Source of the DNA: Liolophura sinensis
Lineage: Eukaryota; Mollusca; Polyplacophora; Chitonida; Chitonidae
Assembly: GCF_032854445.1 (NCBI RefSeq)
Contig: NC_088304.1
Location: 4,030,001-4,094,000 of the forward strand
Reading direction: 5' to 3'
DNA length: 64,000 nt
Position 1 is the first letter of the stretch, and every line of letters starts with the position of its first letter. Below are positions 54,887 through 64,000 of this stretch, in pieces. A program made the position numbers and the translations under genes. The notes beneath the pieces are model-generated. The model did not search any database, was not told where the DNA came from, and saw only the letters and a program-made list of their open reading frames with translations.

Positions 54887-57800
54887 TTACTCAAATCACC
54901 GAACTCAACAATTCATTATGGCAAATCGCACTACAGTGCAAAAATCACTGTTTTGGGCTCTGATAAGTCAAGGGCTAGAGATCTTGATAACTAAAAGCTC
55001 CTCTGAGACAGAACTTTACCATAGAGGGCCTACACTGCATAGTAACAAGGCCTTTTGAATTGTGTTCAAATTTTTTTGGTCAAAAATCACTTCATCACAA
55101 CAAAATAATTTTGCAGAGTTTAACTCACCAGTGATGTTTTCTTGTTTTGATACCAAACTTGACATTGCATTCCAAGCAGTTCTCGCCTTCATTCCATGGG
55201 GGCTCCTTAGAGAGCATGTCTGTGGGAAATATGCAAAATGAAGAATGGGAACATATTGAAAAATATTCTGAAAAACTTTGCTATTTACTTTCCTTTCTTG
55301 TAAAATGTTCAGACAAAAGGCCTTGTATATATTATAGCTGAAAAGTTAATTGTGGAAACAATTTGCATACTCATTTATAGCAGGTACCATAAATCAAAAG
55401 AATAAAAAAGAAAAAAGAATCATTTAACTTATAAAACAGCAGTCACTTTCTGAAGCATAATGTGCATTAAATGATTAAATGAAGGAGTGGAATGTCCAGG
55501 ACAGAAAAACTCGCAGTGGAAATGTAAAAAAATACACAAACCAACTGTATTACAACACTTATTCAATATCATAAACTTCAAGAGATGGGATTTAAATGGT
55601 CTTCAAATGTTGAGATTTCATTCTGCAAAACAGAAATTTAGAGCACTGTAGATTGTAGTTGTATCAGGCTCTCAGCTTATTCCTGTGTTCAGATTAGTCA
55701 CATCGGGTTCTCAGCTTATCCCTGTGTTCAGATTAGTCGCATCAGGTTCTCAGCTTATTCCTGTGTTCACATTAGTCACATCGGGTTCTCAGCTTATCCC
55801 TGTGTTCAGATTAGTCACATCAGGTTCTCAGCTTATTCTTGTATTCAGATTAGTCGCATCAGGTTCTCAGCTTATTCTTGTGTTTAGATTAGGTCGCATC
55901 AGGTTCTCAGCTTATTCCTGTGTTCAGATTAGTCGAATGAGGTTCTCAGCTTATTCTTGTGTTCAGATTAGTGGCATCAGGTTCTCAGCTTATTCCTGTG
56001 TTCAGATTAGTCACATCAGGTTCTTCAGCTTACTCTTGTGTTCACATTAGTCACATCAGGTTCTCAGCTTATTCCTGTGTTCACATTAGTCACATCAGGT
56101 TCTCAGCTTACTCTTGTGTTCACATGAGTCGCATCAGGTTTCTCAGCTTATTCCTGTGTTCACATTAGTCACATCAGGTTCTCAGCTTATCCCTGTGTTC
56201 ACATTAGTCACATCAGGTTCTCAGCTTATTCCTGTGTTCACATTAGTCACATCAGGTTCTCAGCTTACTCTTGTGTTCACATGAGTCACATCAGGTTCTC
56301 AGCTTATTCCTGTGTTCACATTAGTCACATCAGGTTCTCAGCTTATCCCTGTGTTCACATTAGTCACATCAGGTTCTCAGCTTATTCCTGTGTTCACATT
56401 AGTCACATCAGGTTTTCAGCTTATTCTTGTGTTCAGATTAGGCGACACCAATTTCATATTGTGTTTTATGGGCAAGCTCATTGTAAAAAATCCAAAATGG
56501 AACAAAAATAAAACTGAAAACCCACCTTTAAATTTGTCTGATCTCCAGGTTTTATGATTTTCCTGTTCTTCTACACATTCTGATCATGTGAATGTCTTAA
56601 ACATGAAAATTTGCCAAGACAGTGCACATTTTCCACAAACTGGATGATTTCCAAATTTTTATTTTTAGACCCTCCCCTGACATTTTAAAAAGATTTATTC
56701 TGCCAATAAAACAACAATTACAACTAGTGTCGCCTTATAGCCCTCAGGCAAAATTACACATACAATCATCAAACAAAACATGTCACATATCCATTATCTG
56801 TAAAGATGTTTGACACAGTACCATTTAATAATTTCAACATTGTGTCAGAAATCTCCTAGAACATACCTAGCAGTTTGAACAAAAGCTGTTTTGTTGCCAC
56901 CGGAGCGTTGAAAATGGTCACACCCTGTTTGTTGATGATGCCTAGTTTGGCTCCAGCCCTCACAACTGCCCGACAAAGATTCCCATTGCCATTCATGTAC
57001 GCCAGTAGCAACACTGTGGATAAAGAAATATGAGATGCTAATTGGTTTTTATGTGTTTGTTTGTTTGCTCTTGAGAGGGCCTTTGCTTATGTTGCAATAA
57101 TCCAGAAAGCTCTCACCAATGCAATCGCGGTGAGTTCAAGTCCAGCTCATGCTGACTTCCTCTCCAGTCATACTTGAGAAGGTCTATCAGCAACCTGCAG
57201 ATGGGTTTTTTTTTCTGACCATAAAAGTGAAATATTCTTTAGTGCGATGTAAAACACCAATCAAATACATAAATAAATTGTTTATTTTTGCATGATCACA
57301 GCCAAATCATGACAACTGAACAATAATTTGCTCCGGATTCTAAGTTCCTTCATTAATTTTGATAGGTTTTATCAGATGTACCCTAAATCCTTAACCTTTT
57401 TGTACAAAAGGTGTTTATTTTGTCATATTTTGAGAGGATTATTCTGTCTAGACTAACGAAATAACACATTCCCAAAAGCTATGACCTTTGTCACCAATCC
57501 AATCAATGTACAAGAAGTTTTATCTCCTCATCAAACTACTTTTGTTGATATATTGTACATGCATATACACTTTTGCACTTATACGTTGCCATCTGCCTTT
57601 TTCACTGATTCCAAAAAGAAGGTACATTCATAATTTATTTAGTACAAATAAGATCCAAGAATGGAAGTGTTATACGAGTACTTACCTGTATTGCCCTCCG
57701 TATCCGGGACATCAATTGGATATTCCGGCATACATTCTCGAAAGAGTTCAAAAATAGCTGCCGCATTTTCCTTTCCATATTGGCCCAATACATGCATTGG

Positions 57801-60800
57801 ATTTTGTCCTCTACATAATGAGAAATTTGATAGAAACATAAAGAAACAATTTGAACTACATGTGCAGTATTTCCCCTCATGTTTGGTATGGAAAATTGCC
57901 CCCTCAGAAACACAGAATGGTTTTAAAAATGGTACTTATGATGCCAACACTTAAGTTTTTCTGATACGAACTTAAGCGAACTTCACAAAAAACTCCAATG
58001 TGGCCTAAAATGTACATGAATCGGTAAGAATCAAGCCAAACGTACAACCTGAAAAACGTTAAACTTTAGACAAACTACAGTATGTAATGCAAATGTTAAC
58101 ACACCTGTTCATTTCACCTTGTACACAGGACACTATATAAGCACTGTCACAGAAAACTGGACCATTTAAGTGTCTTTTTTCATTTTACGCATCACAGTAA
58201 AGTTGTACTGGATTAAGTCATAGAATGTTTAGACTTCAAACTCAGTCTAGTTAATGGCTGAGGCTGCAGAGGTATAATCTTGACCATAACCTGTTTTAGT
58301 GCATGTCCTACCTTGAGTTTGTGACCTCTGCATTAATGTTTGACTCGGTCAGTAACACCCTCACTGTGTTCAGATTGCCAAGCTGAACAGCCACATGTAG
58401 AGCTGAAAATATCAGAGGAACAGGCAACTGCAGACCAGGCAGGTGGAAATATGGAAATATGACAGGAACAGGCAACTACAGACCAGCAAGGTGTAAATAT
58501 GGAATATGAAAGGCAGAGGCAGCTATAGACCAGCTGGGTGTAAATATGGAAATGTGACTGGAACAGGCAACTACAGACCAGGTAGGTGTAAATATGGAAA
58601 TATAACAGGTAGAGGTGGCTACAGACCACTTGGGTGTAAAGATGGAAATGTGACAGGAACAGGCAACAACAGACCAGCTAGGCGTAAATATGGAAATATG
58701 ACCGGAACAGGCAACTATAGATCAGCTAGGTGTAAATATGGAAATATGACAGGAACTGCCACAGACCACTTGGGTGTAAAGATGGAAATGTGACAGGAAC
58801 AGGCAACAACAGACCAGGTAGGTGTAAATATGGAAATATGACAGGAACGGGCAACTATAGATCAGCTAGGTGTAAATATGGAAATATGACAGGAACAGGC
58901 AACAACAGACCAGCTAGGTGTAAATATGGAAATATGACAGGAACAGGCAACTATAGATCAGCTAGGTGTAAATATGGAAATATGACAGGAACAGGCAACA
59001 ACAGACCAGCTAGGTGTAAATATGGAAATATGACAGGAACAGGCAACTATAGATCAGCTAGGTGTAAATATGGAAATATGACAGGAACAGGCAACTATAG
59101 ATCAGTTAGTGTAAAGATGGAAATGTGACAAGAATAGGCAACTATACACCAGGTAGGTGTAAATATGGAAATATCACAGGGACAGGCAATGTTAGAACAG
59201 GACTGTACACCTATTGCGTGAGTCATACAATACAGGACCACAGTGAGAATTATCAGAGGGGGAAACCAGGCGAGGCAGCAACAAGTTCCATTTCTGAAGT
59301 CTTCGGTAGAACCTGATCCAGGTTTGATTCCAGATTTCCCAACTTCAATGCAGACAGTCTAGCCATCAGACCATCAGGCCATCGAAGCATTTCAAACAAA
59401 TATGATAAATAATGAAAATCTATTCCATACCATTGTTGTTGTTTTCATCTAAGGCGTCAAAGTTGATGTTATTCTCCAGAAGAATAGAGCAGATGGTGGC
59501 ATGATCTTTGGTGGCAGCCAGATGGAGGGCCGTTTGTTTGTGGTGGTTGACTTCATTCATACTCGCACCCGCTAACAACTGCAACAACAATGAGTGGGGG
59601 GGGGGGAGGGATATATTCATGATATTGACACTAACTGATCACATTGTATGCAGCGTGGTCCCTCTGTATTTGTACACGGGCATGAATCCGAGATCTGTTA
59701 TATACTTATAATTGATCAGATTGATCCCTAACTTGTTTTGTTGTATGTGTAAATTGTAAATGTTGTGATATATTTACAGCTCACCAGATTTCTGACCTCT
59801 GTATTTGTACACAGACATGAATCCGAGATCTGTTATATACTTATAGCTCATCAGACTCAGCCCTAACTTGTTTTGTTGTATGTGTAAATGATGTGATATG
59901 TTTACAGCTTACCAGATTTCTGGCCTCTGTATTTGTACACAGACATGAATATGAGATCTGTTATATACTTATAGCTCTTCAGACTGAGCCCTAAGTTGTT
60001 TTGTTGTATGTGTAAATGTTGTGATGTTTACAGCTCATCAGATTTCTGACCTCTGTATTTGTACACGGACATGAATATGAGATCTGTTGTATACTTATAG
60101 CTCTTCAGACTGAGCCCTAAGTTGTTTTGTTGTATGTGTAAATGATGTGATATGTTTACAGCTCACCAGATTTCTGGCCTCTGTATTTGTACACAGACAT
60201 GAATCCGAGATCTGTTATATACTTATAGCTCATCAGACTTAGCCCTAAGTTGTTTTGTTGTATGTGTAAATGATGTGATATATTTACAGCTCACCAGATT
60301 TCTGACCTCTGTATTTGTACACGGACATGAATCCGAGATCTGTTATATACTTATAGCTCATCAGACTGAGCCCTAACTTGTTTTGTTGTATATGTAAATG
60401 TTGTGATATATTTACAGCTCACCAGATTTCTGACCTCTGTATTTGTACACAGACATGAATCCGAGATCTGTTATATACTTACAGCTCTTCAGACTGAGCC
60501 CTAAGTTGTTTTGTTGTATGTGTAAATGAAGTGATATATTTATAGCTCACCAGATTTCTGGCCTCTGTATTTGTACACAGACATGAATCCGAGATCTGTT
60601 ATATACTTACAGCTCATCAGACTGAGCCCTAAGTTGTTTTGTTGTATGTGTAAATGATGTGATATGTTTACAGCTCACCAGATTTCTGACCTCTGTATTT
60701 GTACACGGACATGAATCCGATATCTGTTATATACTTATAGCTCATCAGACTGAGCCCTAACTTGTTTTGTTGTATGTGTAAATGATGTGATATGTTTACA

Positions 60801-63267
60801 GCTTACCAGATTTCTGACAATTATCTCTGACCCAGCCACGACAGCCAGGTGGAGAGGGGTAAGCTGCTTGGAGTCCTGAACCCGTGAGTTCACGTCTGCA
60901 CGCACACTGATCAGAAACAGCACACTCTCAATGTCACTCTTCTGTATCGCAGTGTGCAGGAAGTTACGGCCCTTGTTGTCTACCTGGAGTATATGAAACC
61001 GAACATTCACAACAAAAGGAACATTTAACAAATACTAAACCGTTTCCAGTAAAAGTCTAAAAACGTAAAATTTGAACAGTTTGTGTTCCATCATTATTTA
61101 ACAAGATTTAAAATATTTTATTATATATTCTATTTAAAAAAAGGTCCTTGTTCGTTGTTCTCCAACGAACTGGCAGAGACCAGAAATGCCAACAGATAAA
61201 TGGCAGAGAGGACGGATGAACAGACAGACAGAAGTGAGAATATGGATGGACGGACAGACAGACAGATGGACAGACAGACAGATGGACATTGTCAAACAAA
61301 ATCAAAACAGCTCCAGCTATACAAAAACTATTACCTGTTCAGCGGCTGTGGGTTCTCTATTAAGAATTGCTTGAGCAGCTTTGTTGTTCTTGGTTGTCAT
61401 GGCAGCGGCAAAAGGGGTCATACCCTGTTTGTCCTTGACAGTGAGGTCAAGGCCAGGGTGTGAGAGGAGAAGAGAAATGATGACGACATGCTGGTTGAGA
61501 ATGGCCACATGAACGGGGGTTTTCCCCTCTGCATCCTGTTGAAGTAGAAACACATTGTCAAAATATATTCTGTAGCTTTCCTCGATATACCCTGGTATCC
61601 CTTCTCTGGATTTCACCTCGTCCTTGACAATATTTCAGTCATATCATAATGAGAAGTGATGAGGCGTGTGTACATACATGTATATTGCACCGTTTTGTAA
61701 AAGTCCATGCCGTCAAAGTACCGCCTCTGCTGAAGATCTGGTGCAGAAGTCACCAGACATGACAACCTCGTCCAGTCATGTTATACCTCTCGGTGCTAGG
61801 CACCAAACAAAGCAGCAAGAAATACCATTTTTAAAGTCTTTGGTGTGACCCCCACCTGGGTGAGATCCCGTGATCTCCTGACATCAAGGTGGACGCTCTA
61901 GGCAAAAGGATATCCAAGTTGTCCATCCCCTCTTTCATGTGTCTTTCTTCTAATTCAAACACTCATTTGGTGCCAAAAGTATTTTAAGGGTTTCTTTTGA
62001 TGTATTGAAATTAAGTTTGGTAGCAAATCATTTTTCTGCTGGCAACTAAAGTATCCTGCTTTTTGAACTTTACAATAAGCCAGAAAATAATAATGATGTA
62101 AAACCACACTCAGCCATGGAGGTCTCCCCCCCCCCCCCGCCACCCCCAAATTATTTATTCTTGGCAAGAAATGATGCAAAACTTTTCCTGGAGCAATTAA
62201 ACACATTTTACCAATACATGTATATCTTCAGAAATCTTATTCCTTTGTTTTGTTTCTGAACTGACAATGCCATGACATTAATGGTCTCATTGGATTGCAC
62301 ATCTACAATGTTGTCAACATAATGCTGAACGTTGGCAGTCAAAATGAAGACGTACCTGTGCATTGACATCAGCTCCATGTTCCATCAGACACTGCACAAC
62401 CTGTTCCAGGCCCCAGGCACAGCTCAGGTGTAACGGGGATTGACCATCCCTACAGGAATATACAAATACTGAGTAATACAGAAGACAGACATTAAGGGAA
62501 TTTAGAGACATCCACTAAATAATTAGTGACAAATTTTTTTTACAGTTTTAGTGAAGGCAATGAAATATATTACGCTTATGTGTAAAGCACTGGTGTAAAA
62601 CCGAAATACAGAGAAGGACTTGTTGAAAAACTGTTGATAAAGGATGGTGTAAAACTGAACAAACTACCTAAGAAAAAATCCTTGAAGTATCTTGTAAATG
62701 CTGTAAATGAAGAGCTGAAATAATGAACAGTTGACTGAAACATAAAAAATGACATGGAAAAGTTTTGATCTGAGGAGAGGATGACTTACGTGGCTTCTTC
62801 CCCTCCTTCTCCATTAGGCCCAGGTCTACGAGGACTATTCTTATCACAGCCACTGTTGAAAACACAAAACCAAAGACAAAACTAAATCTTACATACAAAG
62901 CATTTTCGAGTCATATCATTAGTTACATGGTTACTCAGTGACAGGGTACAGAAATATACAGTGTCACTAACCCTCATATGACCCTGGCCCCATACAAGGG
63001 TTACTGACACCATATATTTCTGTATCTTCCTGTAATGAATTCATTCAGCAAAAGACCCATCAATACAGTGCAGAAAACTGATGTATAGTCCTCCTGACCT
63101 CTCACATAGGGGGCAGTTCAATTCAATTCAAATACTGACTAAACCTACCTTCTGATAAGAAAACAGGCCACAGATTCATTGTTCTCGTCTATGGCTCTAT
63201 GAAGCAGCGTTTGTTGACAGTCATCTGGTCCCCGCCCCCAAACATCCACATTACAGCCGTGTTTTAC
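53757..63267 (-). CDS. ANKFY1: ANKFY1 (Rabankyrin-5) orthologue, 3' eleven coding exons
   Basis: Eleven minus-strand exons (listed separately) join in frame with consistent phases and GT-AG borders. Together they total 1389 nt, or 462 codons plus stop. The product is a run of ankyrin repeats ending in a FYVE zinc finger, in the order and with the exact block sequence of ANKFY1: AEGKTPVHVAI, VDNKGRNFLH, IESVLFLISVRADVNSRVQD, GQYGKENAAAIFELF and KFNLSKPVRVC. In animals ANKFY1 is a Rab5 effector on early endosomes and macropinosomes that binds PI3P through FYVE. The N-terminal BTB domain and further ankyrin repeats must lie beyond the right edge. No break was seen in any exon. Four of the ten introns hold separate minisatellites. 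Confidence 0.95.
54015..54530. repeat. Minisatellite in an ANKFY1 intron, composite units
   Basis: Units share GAGGAAACCACAGAATCTAA and GTACCTGACAAACCTCA with GAGTGGAGGAAACTGGGCAG. Length varies from about 44 to 75 bp. Confidence 0.85.
54531..55128. other. ANKFY1 intron, remainder
   Basis: AT-rich intron sequence with a (TA)n run near 54859-54885. Confidence 0.6.
55129..55219 (-). CDS. ANKFY1: ANKFY1 exon (FYVE, first half)
   Basis: Bounded by CCCACAG and GTGAGT. It encodes MLSKEPPWNEGENCLECN and KFGIKTRKHH, including the first Cys pair and the start of the RKHHC signature; the Cys codon is split over the junction. Confidence 0.93.
55220..55639. other. ANKFY1 intron, unique part
   Basis: AT-rich intron sequence before the 39-bp array. 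Confidence 0.6.
55640..56455. repeat. 39-bp minisatellite in an ANKFY1 intron, about 21 copies
   Basis: The unit reads GGTTCTCAGCTTATTCCTGT then GTTCAGATTAGTCACATCA; starts at 55706 and 55745 give 39 bp. Confidence 0.95.
56456..56866. other. ANKFY1 intron, unique part
   Basis: Nothing recognised besides intron sequence. Confidence 0.6.
56867..57013 (-). CDS. ANKFY1: ANKFY1 exon (last ankyrin repeats)
   Basis: Bounded by ATCCACAG and GTATGT. Encodes LLLAYMNGNGNLCRAVVRAG and VTIFNAPVATKQLLFKLL. Confidence 0.95.
57085..57285 (+). mobile_element. SINE family 1 in an ANKFY1 intron, 5'-truncated
   Basis: CTCACCAATGCAATCGCGGT, GAGTTCAAGTCCAGCTCATG (B-box) and GTAAAACACCAATCAAATAC with an AT-rich tail. 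It lies antisense to the gene. Confidence 0.8.
57286..57685. other. ANKFY1 intron, remainder
   Basis: AT-rich intron; nothing else recognised. Confidence 0.6.
57686..57810 (-). CDS. ANKFY1: ANKFY1 exon (ankyrin)
   Basis: Bounded by ATGTAG and GTAAGT. Encodes GQNPMHVLGQYGKENAAAIF and ELFRECMPEYPIDVPDTEGN. Confidence 0.95.
57811..58311. other. ANKFY1 intron
   Basis: Unique intron sequence with no repeat. Confidence 0.6.
58312..58402 (-). CDS. ANKFY1: ANKFY1 exon (ankyrin)
   Basis: Bounded by TTTTCAG and GTAGGA. Encodes LHVAVQLGNLNTVRVLLTES and NINAEVTNS. Confidence 0.93.
58403..59200. repeat. 48-bp minisatellite in an ANKFY1 intron, about 16 copies
   Basis: The unit reads CAGGCAACTACAGACCAGCT then AGGTGTAAATATGGAAATAT GACAGGAA. 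It begins within about 20 bp of the exon's splice acceptor. Alternating CAACAACAGACCAG and CAACTATAGATCAG units give a partial 96-bp period. Confidence 0.95.
59255..59395 (-). mobile_element. SINE family 2 fragment in an ANKFY1 intron
   Basis: Reverse copy, sense to the gene: TGATCCAGGTTTGATTCCAG, ATTTCCCAACTTCAATGCAG, AGTCTAGCCATCAGACCATC. Confidence 0.65.
59431..59578 (-). CDS. ANKFY1: ANKFY1 exon (ankyrin)
   Basis: Bounded by GTTGCAG and GTATGG. Encodes LLAGASMNEVNHHKQTALHL, TICSILLENNINFDALDENN. The donor follows an Asn-rich end (AACAACAACAATG). Confidence 0.95.
59645..60830. repeat. 128-bp intronic satellite carrying copies of a splice donor
   Basis: GATCTGTTATATAC recurs at 59692, 59827, 59955, 60081, 60209, 60337, 60465 and 60593, mostly 128 bp apart. 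Read on the minus strand, each unit contains GTCAGAAATCTGGTGAGCTG or a one-base variant. That is the last 12 nt of the upstream exon plus a GTGAGC donor. The real junction at 60806/60807 is GTCAGAAATCTG then GTAAGC. Confidence 0.93.
60807..60983 (-). CDS. ANKFY1: ANKFY1 exon (ankyrin)
   Basis: Bounded by TACTCCAG and GTAAGC; 177 nt, phase 0. Encodes VDNKGRNFLHTAIQKSDIES, VRADVNSRVQDSKQLTPLHL and GSEIIVRNL. Confidence 0.96.
60984..61334. other. ANKFY1 intron with a microsatellite
   Basis: A (CAGA)n-type run (GACAGACAGACAGATGGACA) lies at about 61216-61285. Frames through it are translated microsatellite. Confidence 0.7.
61335..61535 (-). CDS. ANKFY1: ANKFY1 exon (ankyrin)
   Basis: Bounded by TTCAACAG and GTAATA; 201 nt, phase 0. 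Encodes DAEGKTPVHVAILNQHVVII, KDKQGMTPFAAAMTTKNNKA and AILNREPTAAEQ. Confidence 0.96.
61536..62355. other. ANKFY1 intron with a SINE fragment
   Basis: A reverse family-2 SINE fragment lies at about 61735-61905 (ATACCTCTCGGTGCTAGGCA, TTAAAGTCTTTGGTGTGACC). A C run is at 62129. Confidence 0.65.
61735..61905 (-). mobile_element. SINE family 2 in an ANKFY1 intron
   Basis: CAGTCATGTTATACCTCTCG, TTTTTAAAGTCTTTGGTGTG, CACCTGGGTGAGATCCCGTG; reverse orientation, diverged B-box. Confidence 0.7.
62356..62449 (-). CDS. ANKFY1: ANKFY1 exon (ankyrin)
   Basis: Bounded by TCCTGTAG and GTACGT; 94 nt. Encodes DGQSPLHLSCAWGLEQVVQC and MEHGADVNAQ. Confidence 0.95.
62450..62789. other. ANKFY1 intron
   Basis: Unique AT-rich intron; nothing else recognised. 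Confidence 0.6.
62790..62852 (-). CDS. ANKFY1: ANKFY1 exon (inter-repeat linker)
   Basis: Bounded by TTCAACAG and GTAAGT; only 63 nt. Encodes GCDKNSPRRPGPNGEGGEEA, the Gly/Glu-rich loop between ankyrin repeats that is also present in vertebrate ANKFY1. Confidence 0.93.
62853..63148. other. ANKFY1 intron
   Basis: Contains one short relic resembling the 56-bp repeat: CCCATACAAGGGTTACTGAC followed by ACCATATATTTCTGTATCTT (about 62990-63030). Confidence 0.5.
63149..63267 (-). CDS. ANKFY1: ANKFY1 exon (ankyrin), most 5' exon in the window
   Basis: Bounded by CTGACCAG and GTAGGT; 119 nt, phase 0. Encodes VKHGCNVDVWGRGPDDCQQT, LLHRAIDENNESVACFLIR. Confidence 0.93.
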
Positions 63268-64000
63268 CTGGTCAGGTGAGACATAACTCTATCAAACACA
63301 AAACTTTCACTCTATGTTTTCTTTATAAAGTGAACATATAAAGTTATAGACCAAAGCATCATACATAAAAAATCATTCAAAATTTAAGAGTTTTAATATA
63401 ATCTAAGGCTACACCTATTTCACTTTGTGGTTTATGAGTAAGCTGACATTATAAATTCAAACAAGAATTTTCATTTTTTTTGATCTTGACAGTTTTAGGA
63501 TTTTCCTGTTTTTCAAGGCTTTCTGATCATGTAACTGTCTTCAGCAGGAAAAATTAGCTTGATGGTCTAGATTTCGCAAACATAAGATTATTTTCAAGTT
63601 TTATTTTCATTTTTATACTCTCCCCCGACACTAAAAAAAGATTAATTCGCCGCTTAATACGACAATTTCAATTAGTGTGGCCTAAGGAGTTTCATATGGT
63701 TTAATTATATGTCATAGGCAGCCCCTCATCACTTGGAAGGGTGTTTTGGTCTTGTTACCAAAGATGTGAGATCAACCCCAACTTTGGATAGGGAATTTTC
63801 AAGACTGTCTTGCTTCATTTGTCCTTTGGACCTTCATGCCACGACGTGATCAGCCTTGTATGGTCTTACATGAATGGCAATCATTGGAGAATTCAGGGGT
63901 CGGTGTTTCAATGTAGCAACCTGGTGTTTTTCTCAAACCATAAAATTTGTTGCCGTTGTATAAATGAAAAGTCCTTGAATATGGCATGAAACATCAATGA
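63268..64000. other. ANKFY1 intron reaching the right edge, with a SINE-like end
   Basis: Positions about 63715-64000 look like a diverged plus-strand SINE: B-box-like AAGATGTGAGATCAACCCCA and tail GTTGCCGTTGTATAAATGAA, CCTTGAATATGGCATGAAAC, ATCAATGA. No further exon was seen. Confidence 0.5.

Noticed and set aside
55685..56511. Frames with repeated RLVTSGSQLIPVF
   Set aside because: 39 bp is a multiple of three, so the satellite stays open by arithmetic; it lies inside an ANKFY1 intron.
58506..59316. Frames with repeated GNYRSARCKYGNMTGT
   Set aside because: 48-bp satellite, again a multiple of three, within an ANKFY1 intron.
61108..61463. Frames rich in DRQTDGQTD or CLSVHP
   Set aside because: Translated CAGA microsatellite in an intron.

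Overview
This window is nuclear DNA from an invertebrate animal, most likely a mollusc (a bivalve is the best guess) or another lophotrochozoan. Three things point that way. The AT-rich sequence carries spliced genes with GT-AG introns. It holds many copies of tRNA-headed SINEs whose tails read GTACGGCGTAAAACACCAATC or TACGACGTTAAACCCCAAGC; from memory, these tails are common in molluscs. It also holds a decayed Maverick/Polinton. The species cannot be fixed from sequence alone. A run of 200 Ns lies at 34891-35090.

Layout. 0.3-1.4 kb is a 65-bp satellite. About 6.06-13.85 kb is a degraded Maverick/Polinton read on the minus strand. Its 5'-to-3' order is: a promoter-like array of E2F and CCAAT sites, a PC4-like protein, an unknown protein, a chromodomain integrase, a one-TM protein, a packaging ATPase, an F54H12.2-like capsid protein and an adenain-type cysteine protease. 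A reverse-transcriptase element has landed inside the protease gene and a SINE inside the integrase. 14-26 kb is mostly non-coding, with a 2-kb minisatellite (20.4-22.4 kb) and a pair of 230-260 bp inverted repeats (24.0 and 25.9 kb). Two related single-coding-exon genes of a family I do not recognise lie at 26.45 and 31.50 kb. 33.5-36.6 kb is a SINE cluster around the assembly gap. A sesquipedalian (PHETA/Ses) gene follows at 38.63 kb. 39.5-53.7 kb has no recognised gene and holds several minisatellites, including one built from the Pol III B-box of a SINE. 53.76-63.27 kb, minus strand, holds the last eleven coding exons of an ANKFY1 (Rabankyrin-5) orthologue; its 5' part lies beyond the right edge.

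How the genes relate. The two recognised host genes are both endosomal phosphoinositide-pathway proteins: the PHETA family binds OCRL, and ANKFY1 is a Rab5 effector with a FYVE domain. They converge on a shared 14-kb intergenic region. The two unrecognised paralogues share orientation and gene structure, with a 3' splice site at or one base before the start codon, so they look like a tandem duplication. The Maverick has several frameshifts, stops and deletions and cannot be active as it stands, although its PC4-like frame remains open.
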